Assembly: GCA_903929735.1 (NCBI GenBank) | Contig: CAIYVW010000006.1 | Location: forward strand, 1 to 33,750 | Direction of reading: 5' to 3' | Length of the DNA: 33,750 bases | Source: an uncultured bacterium | GTDB taxonomy: Bacteria > Patescibacteriota > Minisyncoccia > Phycocordibacterales > UBA9973 | In this document: piece after piece, positions 1 through 8,011 of the stretch | How positions within the stretch are numbered: position 1 is the first letter of the stretch | Layout of the letters: each line of letters opens with the position of its first letter | Notes under the pieces: model-generated | What the model was told of the DNA's origin: nothing | Databases searched by the model: none | What the model saw: the letters and a program-made list of their open reading frames with translations, nothing else | Translations under genes and position numbers: made by a program

Positions 1-51
1 AAAATAAAAAACTCTTTAAATATAAAATTTTACTAATTTCTAAAAAATAAA

Positions 52-1032
52 ATGAAAAATCATAACCCAAAAATTTCAATAATAATACCAACATACAATA
101 GATCAAATATTTTAATAGATATTTCCATTAAAAGTGTCCTTCAACAAAATTATAATAATTGGGAATTATTAATAATTGACGATGGGTCTACTGACGATAC
201 TTCAGCATTATGTAAAAAGCTTACAGAAGAAGATAAGAGAATCAGTTACTTCTATCAACAAAATTCCGGGCAGGGAGTAGCTAGAAATTTTGGGATTAAA
301 AAATCATTAGGAGAATTTATTCTGCTTTTAGATTCTGATGACTATATTCTTCCCGATATGATTAAAAATCATATCGACTTAATTGAAGCAAATAATTATG
401 ATTATATATCATGCAAAAGATGGATTTTTAATCATCAAAAAGGATTAATAAACATAAATCCGGCTAATCCATCTTGTATTATTTATAAAAAAAAATTATT
501 TGAATTATTGGGATATTTTGATGAAAGTAAAGAAATGAGAGGCATTGAAGATACAGACCTTGAATTCAATTGGGGTTCAAAAATAAAAAATTACAACATC
601 AAATACAAATCTCTAGACATTCCATTAGTCATATATTTAGAGCATGATAATCAAGAAACTAGCCATATCGATATAAAAAAACTGAAGAATAGAACTGATT
701 CAATTATAGAAAAATACATAAAGAGTAAGATAATATCTAAAAATGATTTTTCTTTAAAATATAAAGAATCTGGAAATTTTAACCTGTTAACTGGAGATAT
801 GAGAATAGGAAGAAAAAAGTTAATCAAATCCCTAGAATATAAATTTAACTTACAAGCTTTCATACTTTTATTAATGTCTTTTTTCGGAAGTAAAATTTAT
901 AATAAATTCGTTTATTTTATTAAAATCATTAGAGAGAAAACTTTATATAAATTAAATCTATTAAAAAACATAAAAAAATACCCAGATATTTATAAGCAGG
1001 TATTATATGTAACTTCAACTTATTATAAATAA
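52..1032 (+). CDS. Family 2 (GT-A) glycosyltransferase
   Basis: Cytoplasmic glycosyltransferase expected to transfer a sugar from a nucleotide-sugar donor onto a surface glycan or its lipid-linked precursor. Seen: the N-terminal GT-A start SIIIPTYNRSN (about residues 9-19), IIDDGS (41-46), GQGVARNFG (73-81), a DSD metal-binding motif in LLLDSDDY (91-98), and an E166-D167 pair in the position of the family's catalytic-base ED motif. The last 70 or so residues are basic and hydrophobic, possibly a membrane-associated tail. Length 326 aa is normal for the family. No SD precedes the ATG, which follows an A-rich stretch. The next gene starts six bases after the stop, so the two are probably cotranscribed. 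Base composition is visibly more A/T-rich than the genes from 11 kb onward. Acceptor and donor cannot be told from sequence. Confidence 0.9.
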   Translation: MKNHNPKISIIIPTYNRSNILIDISIKSVLQQNYNNWELLIIDDGSTDDTSALCKKLTEEDKRISYFYQQNSGQGVARNFGIKKSLGEFILLLDSDDYILPDMIKNHIDLIEANNYDYISCKRWIFNHQKGLININPANPSCIIYKKKLFELLGYFDESKEMRGIEDTDLEFNWGSKIKNYNIKYKSLDIPLVIYLEHDNQETSHIDIKKLKNRTDSIIEKYIKSKIISKNDFSLKYKESGNFNLLTGDMRIGRKKLIKSLEYKFNLQAFILLLMSFFGSKIYNKFVYFIKIIREKTLYKLNLLKNIKKYPDIYKQVLYVTSTYYK

Positions 1033-1038
1033 TAATTT

Positions 1039-2139
1039 ATGAAAATCGCCATCAATGCAATACCTTATACAAGCTGGCAAGGCATAGAAGTATTTCTCTC
1101 AGGAATACTAAATTCTTGGCCCGATAATCAACTGGATGAAGTTGTAGTTTTCGCCAATAAAAAATCTGCCCAATTTCTTTCTCCCCTACCTGATAATATT
1201 AAATTAAAAATTATAAACTTTAATATATTAAATAGAATTATTATATTTTTATATTTACAAATAATATTTCCTTATAATTTAAAAAAAGGGAAATTTGATA
1301 TTTTATTTTGTCCTTCTCTTTTATCTCCTTGGTTTTATAATAGAAAAATAGTCACAATTCATGATGCTGCCCCTTTTGTTTTAAAAAATGAAAATAGTTT
1401 ACTGGGTAAAATTTTTTGGTCTATTAATTTATTTTTTGCTAAACTAACATCTTTAAAAATAATAACCGTTTCAAATTTCTCTAAAAAAGAATTAATAAAT
1501 AATCTACGAGTAGATCAAAATAATATTGAAGTTATTTATAATGGAACAAGAGAGCCAGTAAAATCATCACTTACACCAAATTCAAAATGGAAAGAAATAA
1601 ATTATATTGTAGTTATAGGTAATGCCAGACCAAGAAAAAATTTATTACTATTATTTAAAGCATTCAATTTACTGACAAATGAAATTCATAATATTAAATT
1701 AATTGTCATAGGTAAAAATGATGATAACATGAAAACATTAGGTAAAAATTACAAAGTATTAAATGATAATATAATTTTTACTGGCTTTATTTCTGAGTCA
1801 GAAAAAACTGATATTATAAAAAATGCTAAAATATTAGTTTTTCCTTCTCTATATGAAGGATTTGGATTACCCATACTAGAAGCAGAAATTCTAGAAATTC
1901 CTGTTGTGTGTTCAGATATACCTGCTTTTAGAGAAATTGCATCTGATTCTGCTGTATTCTTTGACCCAAGAAATGAAGAAGATATGAAAGAAAAAATTAA
2001 GCAAATTTTGCAATCTGACAGCTTAGTTAATACCTTAAAAATTAAAGGGAGGAAAAACTGTCTAAGATTTAATTGGGAAAATTCATCCTCACACCTTATA
2101 AATATAATACATACTTATGAAAATACTTCAAATAAATAA
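1039..2139 (+). CDS. Family 4 (GT-B) glycosyltransferase
   Basis: Retaining GT-B glycosyltransferase of the GT4 type, probably adding one sugar during assembly of a surface polysaccharide. Seen: a TIHDAAPF segment (about 106-113) typical of mannosyl/glucosyl GT4 enzymes, a donor-domain start VVIGNARPRKN (191-201) with the Arg and Lys that contact the donor phosphates, and the EX7E motif E273-GFGLPIL-E281. Length 366 aa is normal. The 3' end overlaps the next gene by 23 bases in a different frame, so the pair is almost certainly translated from one message. Very A/T-rich, like its two + strand neighbours. The sugar specificity is not readable. Confidence 0.92.
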   Translation: MKIAINAIPYTSWQGIEVFLSGILNSWPDNQLDEVVVFANKKSAQFLSPLPDNIKLKIINFNILNRIIIFLYLQIIFPYNLKKGKFDILFCPSLLSPWFYNRKIVTIHDAAPFVLKNENSLLGKIFWSINLFFAKLTSLKIITVSNFSKKELINNLRVDQNNIEVIYNGTREPVKSSLTPNSKWKEINYIVVIGNARPRKNLLLLFKAFNLLTNEIHNIKLIVIGKNDDNMKTLGKNYKVLNDNIIFTGFISESEKTDIIKNAKILVFPSLYEGFGLPILEAEILEIPVVCSDIPAFREIASDSAVFFDPRNEEDMKEKIKQILQSDSLVNTLKIKGRKNCLRFNWENSSSHLINIIHTYENTSNK

Positions 2140-3211
2140 ACTATACTATCCAACAATAGGCGGAATAGAAACAGTAGTCAAAGATATAGCGGAAGGTTTA
2201 AATGGAAAAGATGATATTACCATTGATATTTTAGCATGCCAGAGGAAAGGTCAAAGACAAGAAGAAATAATAAATGGAATAAAAGTCTACAGAAGTGCAT
2301 CTTTTGGTAAAGTATTAGGTATGCCATTATCTTTTGATTTTTTTAAATTATTCTTTGAAATTAAAAATAATTATGATATTTTTATTATCCATTTCCCTTT
2401 CCCTCTTTCCACATTTCTTATACCCTTCATCCCAAAAGAAAAAATTATAATATATTATCATTCTGATATTATTAAACAAAAAATCTCTAAAATACCCTTC
2501 ATACCTTTTATTAATTTTAGCCTAAGAAAAGCAAAAAAAATACTAGTAAGTGGTAATAATATAATACATTCTTCATCTTTATTAAAAAAATATAAATCTA
2601 AATGTGAAATTATACCTTTTGGAATTGATCTTGATTTTACAAAAGAAGACTATTCACAAGCAGAAAAAATAAATAAACAATACGCACCAAATAAATTAAT
2701 ACTATCAATAGGTAGACTGGTTTATTATAAGGGATTTGATTATGCTATAAAATCAATGAATGATGTTAATGCAATTCTAATTATTATAGGACAAGGACCA
2801 GAAGAAAAAAAGTTAAGAAAACTTATATATAAATTAAAATTAACAAAAAAAATATTTATAATTCCCCCTCAAGTAAGTCTTATACCTTATTTACTTGCAG
2901 CAGATGTCTTTCTCTTTCCTTCCACAGAGAGAAGTGAGGCTTTCGGAATTGTGCAGATTGAGGCTATGGCTGCTAGTTTACCTATAATTAATACTTATTT
3001 AAATACAGCAGTTGAAGAAGTTAGCTTAAATGAAATAAGTGGCATTACTATAGAACCCAAAAATTCTCAAGCTATAGCTGTGGCTATAAATAAAATTATA
3101 TCAAACGATCAAATTAGAATTAATTATGCTAATAGTGCAAGGAAAAGATACAAAGAATTATTTACTAAAGAAATATTTTTAAATAAGATAAAAAAATCTA
3201 TTTTATATTAA
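2117..3211 (+). CDS. Family 4 (GT-B) glycosyltransferase
   Basis: Second GT4 enzyme of the cluster. Seen: N-terminal PTIGGIETVV (about 12-21), the glycine-rich acceptor-domain loop of GT4 proteins; PFGID (167-171); donor-domain LSIGRLVYYKGFDYAI (196-211); and the EX7E motif E274-AFGIVQI-E282. Length 364 aa is complete. The ATG lies inside the previous gene, 23 bases before its end, with no SD. Its own 3' end overlaps the 3' end of the opposing flippase gene by 14 bases, so there is no room for a terminator between the two convergent operons. Confidence 0.92.
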   Translation: MKILQINKLYYPTIGGIETVVKDIAEGLNGKDDITIDILACQRKGQRQEEIINGIKVYRSASFGKVLGMPLSFDFFKLFFEIKNNYDIFIIHFPFPLSTFLIPFIPKEKIIIYYHSDIIKQKISKIPFIPFINFSLRKAKKILVSGNNIIHSSSLLKKYKSKCEIIPFGIDLDFTKEDYSQAEKINKQYAPNKLILSIGRLVYYKGFDYAIKSMNDVNAILIIIGQGPEEKKLRKLIYKLKLTKKIFIIPPQVSLIPYLLAADVFLFPSTERSEAFGIVQIEAMAASLPIINTYLNTAVEEVSLNEISGITIEPKNSQAIAVAINKIISNDQIRINYANSARKRYKELFTKEIFLNKIKKSILY

Positions 3212-4508
3212 TAAACTTTCCAAGATTATTTCTTATAATCCACACTCCTACTGGTGTAACTGCATAAGATATAAGAGTCGCCCAAGCTGAGCCTATAATA
3301 CCGAACATGGGGATAAATATAAAATTTAAAATTATATTTAATATCATAGAGATAATATTCAGCCAGAAGATAGTCTTTACTAAATTCTCTGTCATTAGAT
3401 ACTGACCGACAGCCCAACCCAAGAATAGTCCAACACTTGACCATATGTAAATACGTAAAACATTTACAGATTCTAAGTACCCGTTTCCAAACATAAAATG
3501 AATTACTGGTTTAGCTAGAAGTGTAACAGGGATAGCCATTAAGATAGGAATTATTGTCATTAAAATATATAAATTCTTTAAACGATTTTGATAGAGTTTC
3601 ATACTCGTCTTCTTTGCATTCACTATAGCTGGGAATAAAGACCCACATATAATCCCTGGCACGAAGTACCAAACTTCTACAAGCTTCACAGCAGCAGCAT
3701 AAAGACCCACTTCCCTGTTACCGAGCATAGAGCCGATCATGACTTGGTCAATTTTTAATGCGATAAATCCTGCAGCAGAAGCAAGCATAAGAGGCCAAGA
3801 ATTCTTTAGGATTTCTTTTCCTAGAACTTTATCATAAATCCAATTATTTATTTTCAGACCATAATTACGATAAGAAATAACTAACCCTATACCCTGCCAT
3901 AGAGCATCTAACACAAAAACAACAACAAACCATATCACTCCCTTACCTAGGGAGATAACTATAATTTTTAATAAAGAAGAAATAACTGTAGACAAGATAG
4001 AAGCTCTTACATTATTCTTTGACTTTACATTGGCATTAAAATAATTACTAATTACATTTATAGACTGCAGTATAAAAGAAAAAGAAAATAAAATTACTAG
4101 AATTCTGATAAGAGGATCTGACTGGAAAATCATCACACTTACTACAGACAAAGCTAAAGCTAAAATACCTCCTATTAACTTCAGGCGGAATACTGTGCCC
4201 AACAATACTTCCCTCTTCTCTGGATTCTTTATCAGTTCTCTATTTAGAATACCATCTACACCCAAAGTAGAAATAAATCCAAAAATACCAACAAACGCTA
4301 TAGAGTAGTTCAGTACTCCATAGTTCTCTGGACCTAAATATCGAGCCACCCAAGCTCCGATAAAGAAAGAGACAAGAAGTGAGAACATCTGTCCTCCGAA
4401 CATCCAGCTCATATTCGCAAAGTATCGCTTATGACCGTCATGATCAAGAATCCAATGCCATTTTCTTGGAGTTATATTTTTTATTAGATTAAAAAGTCTG
4501 TCTGTCAT
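3198..4508 (-). CDS. Polysaccharide flippase (Wzx/MurJ-like, MOP superfamily)
   Basis: Integral membrane protein expected to flip lipid-linked oligosaccharides across the cytoplasmic membrane. Seen: 436 aa with about a dozen hydrophobic segments, an early conserved stretch ANMSWMFGGQMFSLLVSFFI (about 31-50), and VARYLGPENYGVLNYSIAFV (54-73), the RxLGPExYGxxxyaxaf signature of O-antigen and teichoic-acid flippases. It starts 13 bases after the stop of the epimerase gene, so the two form one - strand operon. With the three glycosyltransferases and the polymerase-like protein nearby, this makes a Wzx/Wzy-type surface-glycan locus. The substrate is unknown. Confidence 0.9.
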   Translation of the reverse strand: MTDRLFNLIKNITPRKWHWILDHDGHKRYFANMSWMFGGQMFSLLVSFFIGAWVARYLGPENYGVLNYSIAFVGIFGFISTLGVDGILNRELIKNPEKREVLLGTVFRLKLIGGILALALSVVSVMIFQSDPLIRILVILFSFSFILQSINVISNYFNANVKSKNNVRASILSTVISSLLKIIVISLGKGVIWFVVVFVLDALWQGIGLVISYRNYGLKINNWIYDKVLGKEILKNSWPLMLASAAGFIALKIDQVMIGSMLGNREVGLYAAAVKLVEVWYFVPGIICGSLFPAIVNAKKTSMKLYQNRLKNLYILMTIIPILMAIPVTLLAKPVIHFMFGNGYLESVNVLRIYIWSSVGLFLGWAVGQYLMTENLVKTIFWLNIISMILNIILNFIFIPMFGIIGSAWATLISYAVTPVGVWIIRNNLGKFINIK

Positions 4509-4521
4509 TCAATTTGATCTG

Positions 4522-5427
4522 CTATAATATTCCATTTAATATTTTTAATTCTTTTATTCCTTCTTCTAGTTTTACAGAAGGTTGCCAGTCAAGTAGCTCT
4601 TTGGCTTTTGAAATATCAGCTTCGGTATCGTGAGGTTCTAATCGAGGAGCGATATGCTCTACAGCTCCACCTATGAGCTCCGCTATATAGTTCACAGAGA
4701 ATCTAGTTCCTCCACCAATATTTACAACTTCTCCACTTCCTATTTTATCAGACTTCATGGCATTTAAGTTTGCTCGAGCCACATCTTTCACATGAACGAA
4801 GTCTCGAGTCTGAGTTCCATCTCCTGTAATAGGAAGAGGCTTACCCTCTTTTATCATTTTCAAAAAGTAGCCAATAACTAGAGGATAAGCTCCCTCTGGA
4901 TTCAAGCGAGGACCATAGACATTGAAATATCTTAAACAGACAGTTTCTAGTCCGTATATTTGCTTATAAAGTTTCAGATAAACTTCACCGATATATTTAT
5001 GAGCTGCATAAGGAGACATAGGATTCTCTTTCATATCTTCTCTTGTAGGAAGGACTTCTTGATCTCCATATATAGAACTTGAAGAAGCGAAAACTACTCT
5101 CTTCACTTTATTAAGTCTTGAAGCTTCAAGGACGTTTAGAAGTCCGACGACGTTTATCTCATTCGTCTCGATAGGATTATCTATAGAGTACTGTACACGA
5201 GGCATAGCAGCTTCGTGGAAGACGTATTGTGCACCGGCGAATATAGGAATAAGCTTTTCTTTATCTCTTATATCTACCACATGGAGAGTAGCTTTCGGAT
5301 TTATATTCTCCTGCTTTCCAGCAGACATATTATCTACTATATGAACTTCGTGCCCCTCTTCAATGAGTGCATCCACAATATGAGACCCTATGAACCCTGC
5401 TCCACCTGTGACAATTATTTTATTCAT
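4522..5427 (-). CDS. NAD-dependent sugar epimerase/dehydratase (SDR, GalE/WbpP-like)
   Basis: Extended short-chain dehydrogenase acting on nucleotide sugars, most like UDP-glucose or UDP-N-acetylhexosamine 4-epimerases; it would supply a precursor to the nearby glycosyltransferases. Seen: NAD-binding TGGAGFIGSHI (7-17), D32 at the end of beta-2 (NAD rather than NADP preference), catalytic Ser cluster ASSSSIY (114-120), and the YxxxK dyad Y140/K144 in SPYAAHKYIGE. GDGTQTRDFVHVKDV downstream is the usual substrate-domain motif. 301 aa is full length. The start is the ATG six bases after a perfect TATAAT, suggesting a leaderless message. Epimerase versus dehydratase cannot be settled by eye. Confidence 0.92.
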   Translation of the reverse strand: MNKIIVTGGAGFIGSHIVDALIEEGHEVHIVDNMSAGKQENINPKATLHVVDIRDKEKLIPIFAGAQYVFHEAAMPRVQYSIDNPIETNEINVVGLLNVLEASRLNKVKRVVFASSSSIYGDQEVLPTREDMKENPMSPYAAHKYIGEVYLKLYKQIYGLETVCLRYFNVYGPRLNPEGAYPLVIGYFLKMIKEGKPLPITGDGTQTRDFVHVKDVARANLNAMKSDKIGSGEVVNIGGGTRFSVNYIAELIGGAVEHIAPRLEPHDTEADISKAKELLDWQPSVKLEEGIKELKILNGIL

Positions 5428-5433
5428 TTTGGT

Positions 5434-5442
5434 ATTATACCA
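5434..5442 (-). promoter_or_regulatory. Extended -10 promoter, leaderless epimerase start
   Basis: On the minus strand this reads TGGTATAAT, a perfect extended -10. Exactly six bases separate it from the ATG at 5427, which puts the expected transcription start at or within a base of the A of the start codon. No -35 is needed for an extended -10. Confidence 0.7.
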
Positions 5443-5464
5443 CTTATTTATGTATTTATATTCC

Positions 5465-5513
5465 CCAGACGTTGGACGTCTGGAGACTTTCTCTCCAGAC
5501 GTCCAACGTCTGG
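5465..5513. repeat. C-type palindrome, inverted pair
   Basis: Two copies of the palindrome CCAGACGTTGGACGTCTGG (5465-5483, and its complement at 5495-5513) face each other around a 5-base spacer, giving a 22-bp perfect inverted repeat (5465-5486 with 5492-5513). Each unit alone can also fold as an 8-bp stem with a TGG or CCA loop. It sits in the 226-base gap between the epimerase and polymerase-like genes. Confidence 0.9.
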
Positions 5514-5529
5514 AGAAACCAGAAAAAAC

Positions 5530-5559
5530 AAGAAAAAGTTTGTTATAAAATAAGGATAT
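5530..5559. repeat. 30-base conserved module, copy 1
   Basis: A 30-base stretch beginning AAGAAAAAGTTTGTT and ending AAGGATAT is identical at 7846-7875. Both copies follow a TCTCC...GGAGA-extended C-type palindrome by the same distance (13 bases) and precede another C-type palindrome. The module contains TATAAAAT, a possible + strand -10, but no gene lies downstream in that direction. Confidence 0.85.
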
Positions 5560-5567
5560 ATTTTACA

Positions 5568-5627
5568 CAGACGTTGGACGTCTGACAGAACAACCTGCAG
5601 ACGTCCAACGTCTGGAAAAACGTCTGG
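5568..5627. repeat. C-type palindrome pair plus half unit
   Basis: CAGACGTTGGACGTCTG at 5568-5584 and its complement CAGACGTCCAACGTCTG at 5598-5614 form an inverted pair, followed by a lone half-unit ACGTCTGG at 5620-5627. The half unit looks like a truncated or partly duplicated copy. Confidence 0.85.
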
Positions 5628-5633
5628 AAAAAT

Positions 5634-5648
5634 AGGTCCAACCTCAGA
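5634..5648. repeat. Degenerate G-type palindrome
   Basis: AGGTCCAACCTCAGA resembles one unit of the second palindrome family (CAGAGGTCCAACCTCTG), with one arm decayed. It ends just before the stop codon of the polymerase-like gene and is the only G-type sequence found in the C-type zone. Confidence 0.5.
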
Positions 5649-5653
5649 TATAA

Positions 5654-7702
5654 TTATTTAAACTGAAAATTAGGAATATCTTTCTCTGCTTGAGCTATAG
5701 CCTCATCATACATCCTCTTGTCTTTTATTATCCGAGCGACTTTTATAAGCATAGAATGAGAATCTGGAATACTTGGATCTATTGCTATAGCCTTCTTATA
5801 AGTATCTTCTACTCCCTTAAAGTCTCTTTTCCATATATAGACTTGAGCTATACCCCAGTAAATCCCTGGATTAGTAGGAGAAATAGACAAAGCATGATTT
5901 AAATACTTGAACATATGATTTGATATTTCTTCATTATAAGGAGTATCACTGAAAAAGTTCAAAGTATTATAAAGATAAGCGATACTCATATCTAGTCTGA
6001 CATCTGACTGATTCTTGACTTGGACCATCTCCAAGTATGCTATAAGAGCCTTTATATCTTTAATAGCATTAGGAAGCAGAACTATATCATTCTTTATCTT
6101 TATAGGATCTGTATTATAAAACTTGTAAGTATCATAACCCATACCTCCCAAATCCCAGTCCTCCCCTAAAGATGACCCTCCGATAAGATCTACATAACGA
6201 CTTGCACGAGAATTCACAGAAGTATTCATAACTTCATAATAAGCAGAAGTCTTTGCAAGTGGTCTACCTACTAGATAAAACAGAGAAATTAAGCATGCAA
6301 TAGATAGTATAAAAGGAAGAACATCTTTCTTGAAAGTATTCAGAGGAACTAGTGCAAACTTCTCTTCTTTCGTATAATCATTCGAAGCAAAAATAATTCC
6401 TGCAAGTAAGAATAGAGACATAAGGGACAAAGGTGAATCAAAAACAAACAAATTCTGGAAAATATATCCTACGACTAGACCAATCAATATAGCAACCTGC
6501 ATATGACTGAAATCTTCTTTGTTCCTTAGTTTATAAATACCAAATATAAGTAAAAGAATAAATAAAGCATAAAGAAAGATAGAAGGATATCCACCAGTAG
6601 CCCCTATATCATAGTAAAGATTATGAGCACGATCAGTCCAAACTTCAAGATTATACTTCTCAAGAGCCATCTCTGGATTAAAATTCTCTTGGAAAGATAT
6701 AGAGTAATTCTCAGGTCCATAGCCAAACCATGGATGCTTACTCATAGACTTCTTGGCACTATCTGCAAATATAAAACGTGTACCAGAAGCTGCTTCTACA
6801 AACTTATCGTGAATCTTCGTCCCTGGAGTTTCTAGCTGTATCCACAAGAAAGACAAGACAGCAAATCCTAAAACAAGACCTAGTATACCCAGAATACTAA
6901 TTATTCTCTTTTTAGAAAAAGAAAGATAAAGCATTAAAGAAACTCCTACTCCTAAAATAATACCAAGAGTCGCCCCTCGAGCACTACCTAGCAAGCTATG
7001 ACCTGAGAAAAGTCCATAGATATTTATAAATAAAGGAGAGAAGAGTATAGTAGCAACCATAGTTCCTATCCACCATTTACTTCCTTCATACTTCTTAGAA
7101 GCGATAAGAGAAATACCAAAAGCTAGAGGGAATAATAAATAAGTAGCAGTAAGAGAAGAATTACCAAGTAATCCACCTCCCTGACTTCCCTTCAACAGAT
7201 AGATAGCATTAAATCCTTCATCACCAAACCAAACAGATAAAGCAAGGATAAATCCACCAACTATAAACCAATTCATTATTTTATAAATAAAACTAATTCC
7301 ATTTCGTTTGACTAGAGAAGCGATGATAAAAGCAAAAACAAGACAATGATATAGAGTTATCAGTCCTGTACCTCTTCCTAAAGTGGACCAGAAAGACATA
7401 TGAGGGTTCACTGCTAAGATACCAGCTATCGTCATCCAAATGATAAATCCTACAATAGGGATAAAATATAAATAAGTTTTATTTTTTAATCTAAAAGAAG
7501 AATCTATAATAAGTGAATATATAGAGAAAGCGAGCATCACCTCTACGATAGTATAAAATAAAAAAACTTTAGAACTTATATATGGGAAAGAAATATTCGG
7601 AATAAAAAAAGTAGGCATTAAGAGAACAAGCAAGCAACTAAGATATATTAAAATGTTATTAATTTTTCTGCTTAAAAAATTATTCTTATTATTTGAGCTC
7701 AT
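5654..7702 (-). CDS. O-antigen ligase/polymerase-like membrane protein with C-terminal TPRs
   Basis: Multi-pass membrane protein of the Wzy/WaaL (Wzy_C) superfamily, expected to polymerise or ligate lipid-linked glycans on the outer face of the membrane. Seen from the ATG at 7702 (682 aa): about a dozen hydrophobic segments, a GSARGATLG motif (about 239-247) with the essential-type Arg, HPWFGYGPENY, and the periplasmic-loop motif RAHNLYYDIGATGG (358-371). The last 70 residues hold TPR-like helices (NPGIYWGIAQVYIWKRDF, then a second unit containing YKKAIAIDPS). A GTG at 7717 is in frame but overlaps the TATAAT promoter, so I chose the ATG. Palindromes lie on both sides of the gene. Ligase versus polymerase is undecided; the flippase and transferases next door favour polymerase. 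Confidence 0.85.
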   Translation of the reverse strand: MSSNNKNNFLSRKINNILIYLSCLLVLLMPTFFIPNISFPYISSKVFLFYTIVEVMLAFSIYSLIIDSSFRLKNKTYLYFIPIVGFIIWMTIAGILAVNPHMSFWSTLGRGTGLITLYHCLVFAFIIASLVKRNGISFIYKIMNWFIVGGFILALSVWFGDEGFNAIYLLKGSQGGGLLGNSSLTATYLLFPLAFGISLIASKKYEGSKWWIGTMVATILFSPLFINIYGLFSGHSLLGSARGATLGIILGVGVSLMLYLSFSKKRIISILGILGLVLGFAVLSFLWIQLETPGTKIHDKFVEAASGTRFIFADSAKKSMSKHPWFGYGPENYSISFQENFNPEMALEKYNLEVWTDRAHNLYYDIGATGGYPSIFLYALFILLLIFGIYKLRNKEDFSHMQVAILIGLVVGYIFQNLFVFDSPLSLMSLFLLAGIIFASNDYTKEEKFALVPLNTFKKDVLPFILSIACLISLFYLVGRPLAKTSAYYEVMNTSVNSRASRYVDLIGGSSLGEDWDLGGMGYDTYKFYNTDPIKIKNDIVLLPNAIKDIKALIAYLEMVQVKNQSDVRLDMSIAYLYNTLNFFSDTPYNEEISNHMFKYLNHALSISPTNPGIYWGIAQVYIWKRDFKGVEDTYKKAIAIDPSIPDSHSMLIKVARIIKDKRMYDEAIAQAEKDIPNFQFK

Positions 7703-7708
7703 ATGTGG

Positions 7709-7714
7709 ATTATA
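7709..7714 (-). promoter_or_regulatory. -10 box, leaderless start of polymerase-like gene
   Basis: Minus-strand TATAAT lies exactly six bases before the ATG at 7702. It lies inside the in-frame GTG extension, which argues against that longer start. Confidence 0.65.
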
Positions 7715-7739
7715 CACTAAATAATAAAATATAAAAAAA

Positions 7740-7756
7740 CAGACGTTGGACGTCTG
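7740..7756. repeat. C-type palindrome
   Basis: Single CAGACGTTGGACGTCTG unit, 26 bases upstream of the -10 of the polymerase-like gene. Confidence 0.85.
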
Positions 7757-7807
7757 GGAAAAATAAAAGCTTATTTTATAAGTATTTTATTTTTAAAAAT
7801 TAGAAAA

Positions 7808-7832
7808 TCTCCAGACGTCCAACGTCTGGAGA
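7808..7832. repeat. C-type palindrome, extended
   Basis: CCAGACGTCCAACGTCTGG with flanking TCT/AGA extends the stem to 11 bp. The same extended form precedes the 30-base module at 5530. Confidence 0.88.
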
Positions 7833-7845
7833 AATTGGGAAAAAT

Positions 7846-7875
7846 AAGAAAAAGTTTGTTATAAAATAAGGATAT
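7846..7875. repeat. 30-base conserved module, copy 2
   Basis: Identical to 5530-5559. The match extends upstream through the preceding palindrome with a few changes, so 5492-5559 and 7808-7875 are two copies of a roughly 68-base composite. Confidence 0.85.
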
Positions 7876-7882
7876 TTTAGCC

Positions 7883-7901
7883 CCAGACGTCCAACGTCTG
7901 G
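7883..7901. repeat. C-type palindrome
   Basis: CCAGACGTCCAACGTCTGG, 16 bases from the terminator at 7917. It is the last C-type copy in the window. Confidence 0.88.
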
Positions 7902-7916
7902 AGATAATAAACAACA

Positions 7917-7946
7917 AAAAAACTCTCCCGTGAAGGAGAGTTTTTT
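7917..7946. terminator. Bidirectional intrinsic terminator
   Basis: A 12-bp perfect stem AAAAAACTCTCC with its complement around a CGTGAA loop, with T-runs on both strands. It lies downstream of the surface-protein gene that ends at 8012. Confidence 0.9.
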
Positions 7947-8011
7947 GTTTACTTTAAGGGAGTAGGCCCTAGTTTAAATTTTTAGATTAAACCGATCTAT
8001 TCATTAGCAGA

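Noticed and set aside
5530-5559. A promoter for a downstream gene in the 30-base module
   Set aside because: No + strand gene follows either copy, and the -35 is poor. Kept only as a repeat with a possible -10.
5465-7901. CRISPR array made of the CAGACGT repeats
   Set aside because: Repeats are palindromic, irregularly spaced, in both orientations and spread over several intergenic gaps. There are no spacers of constant length.
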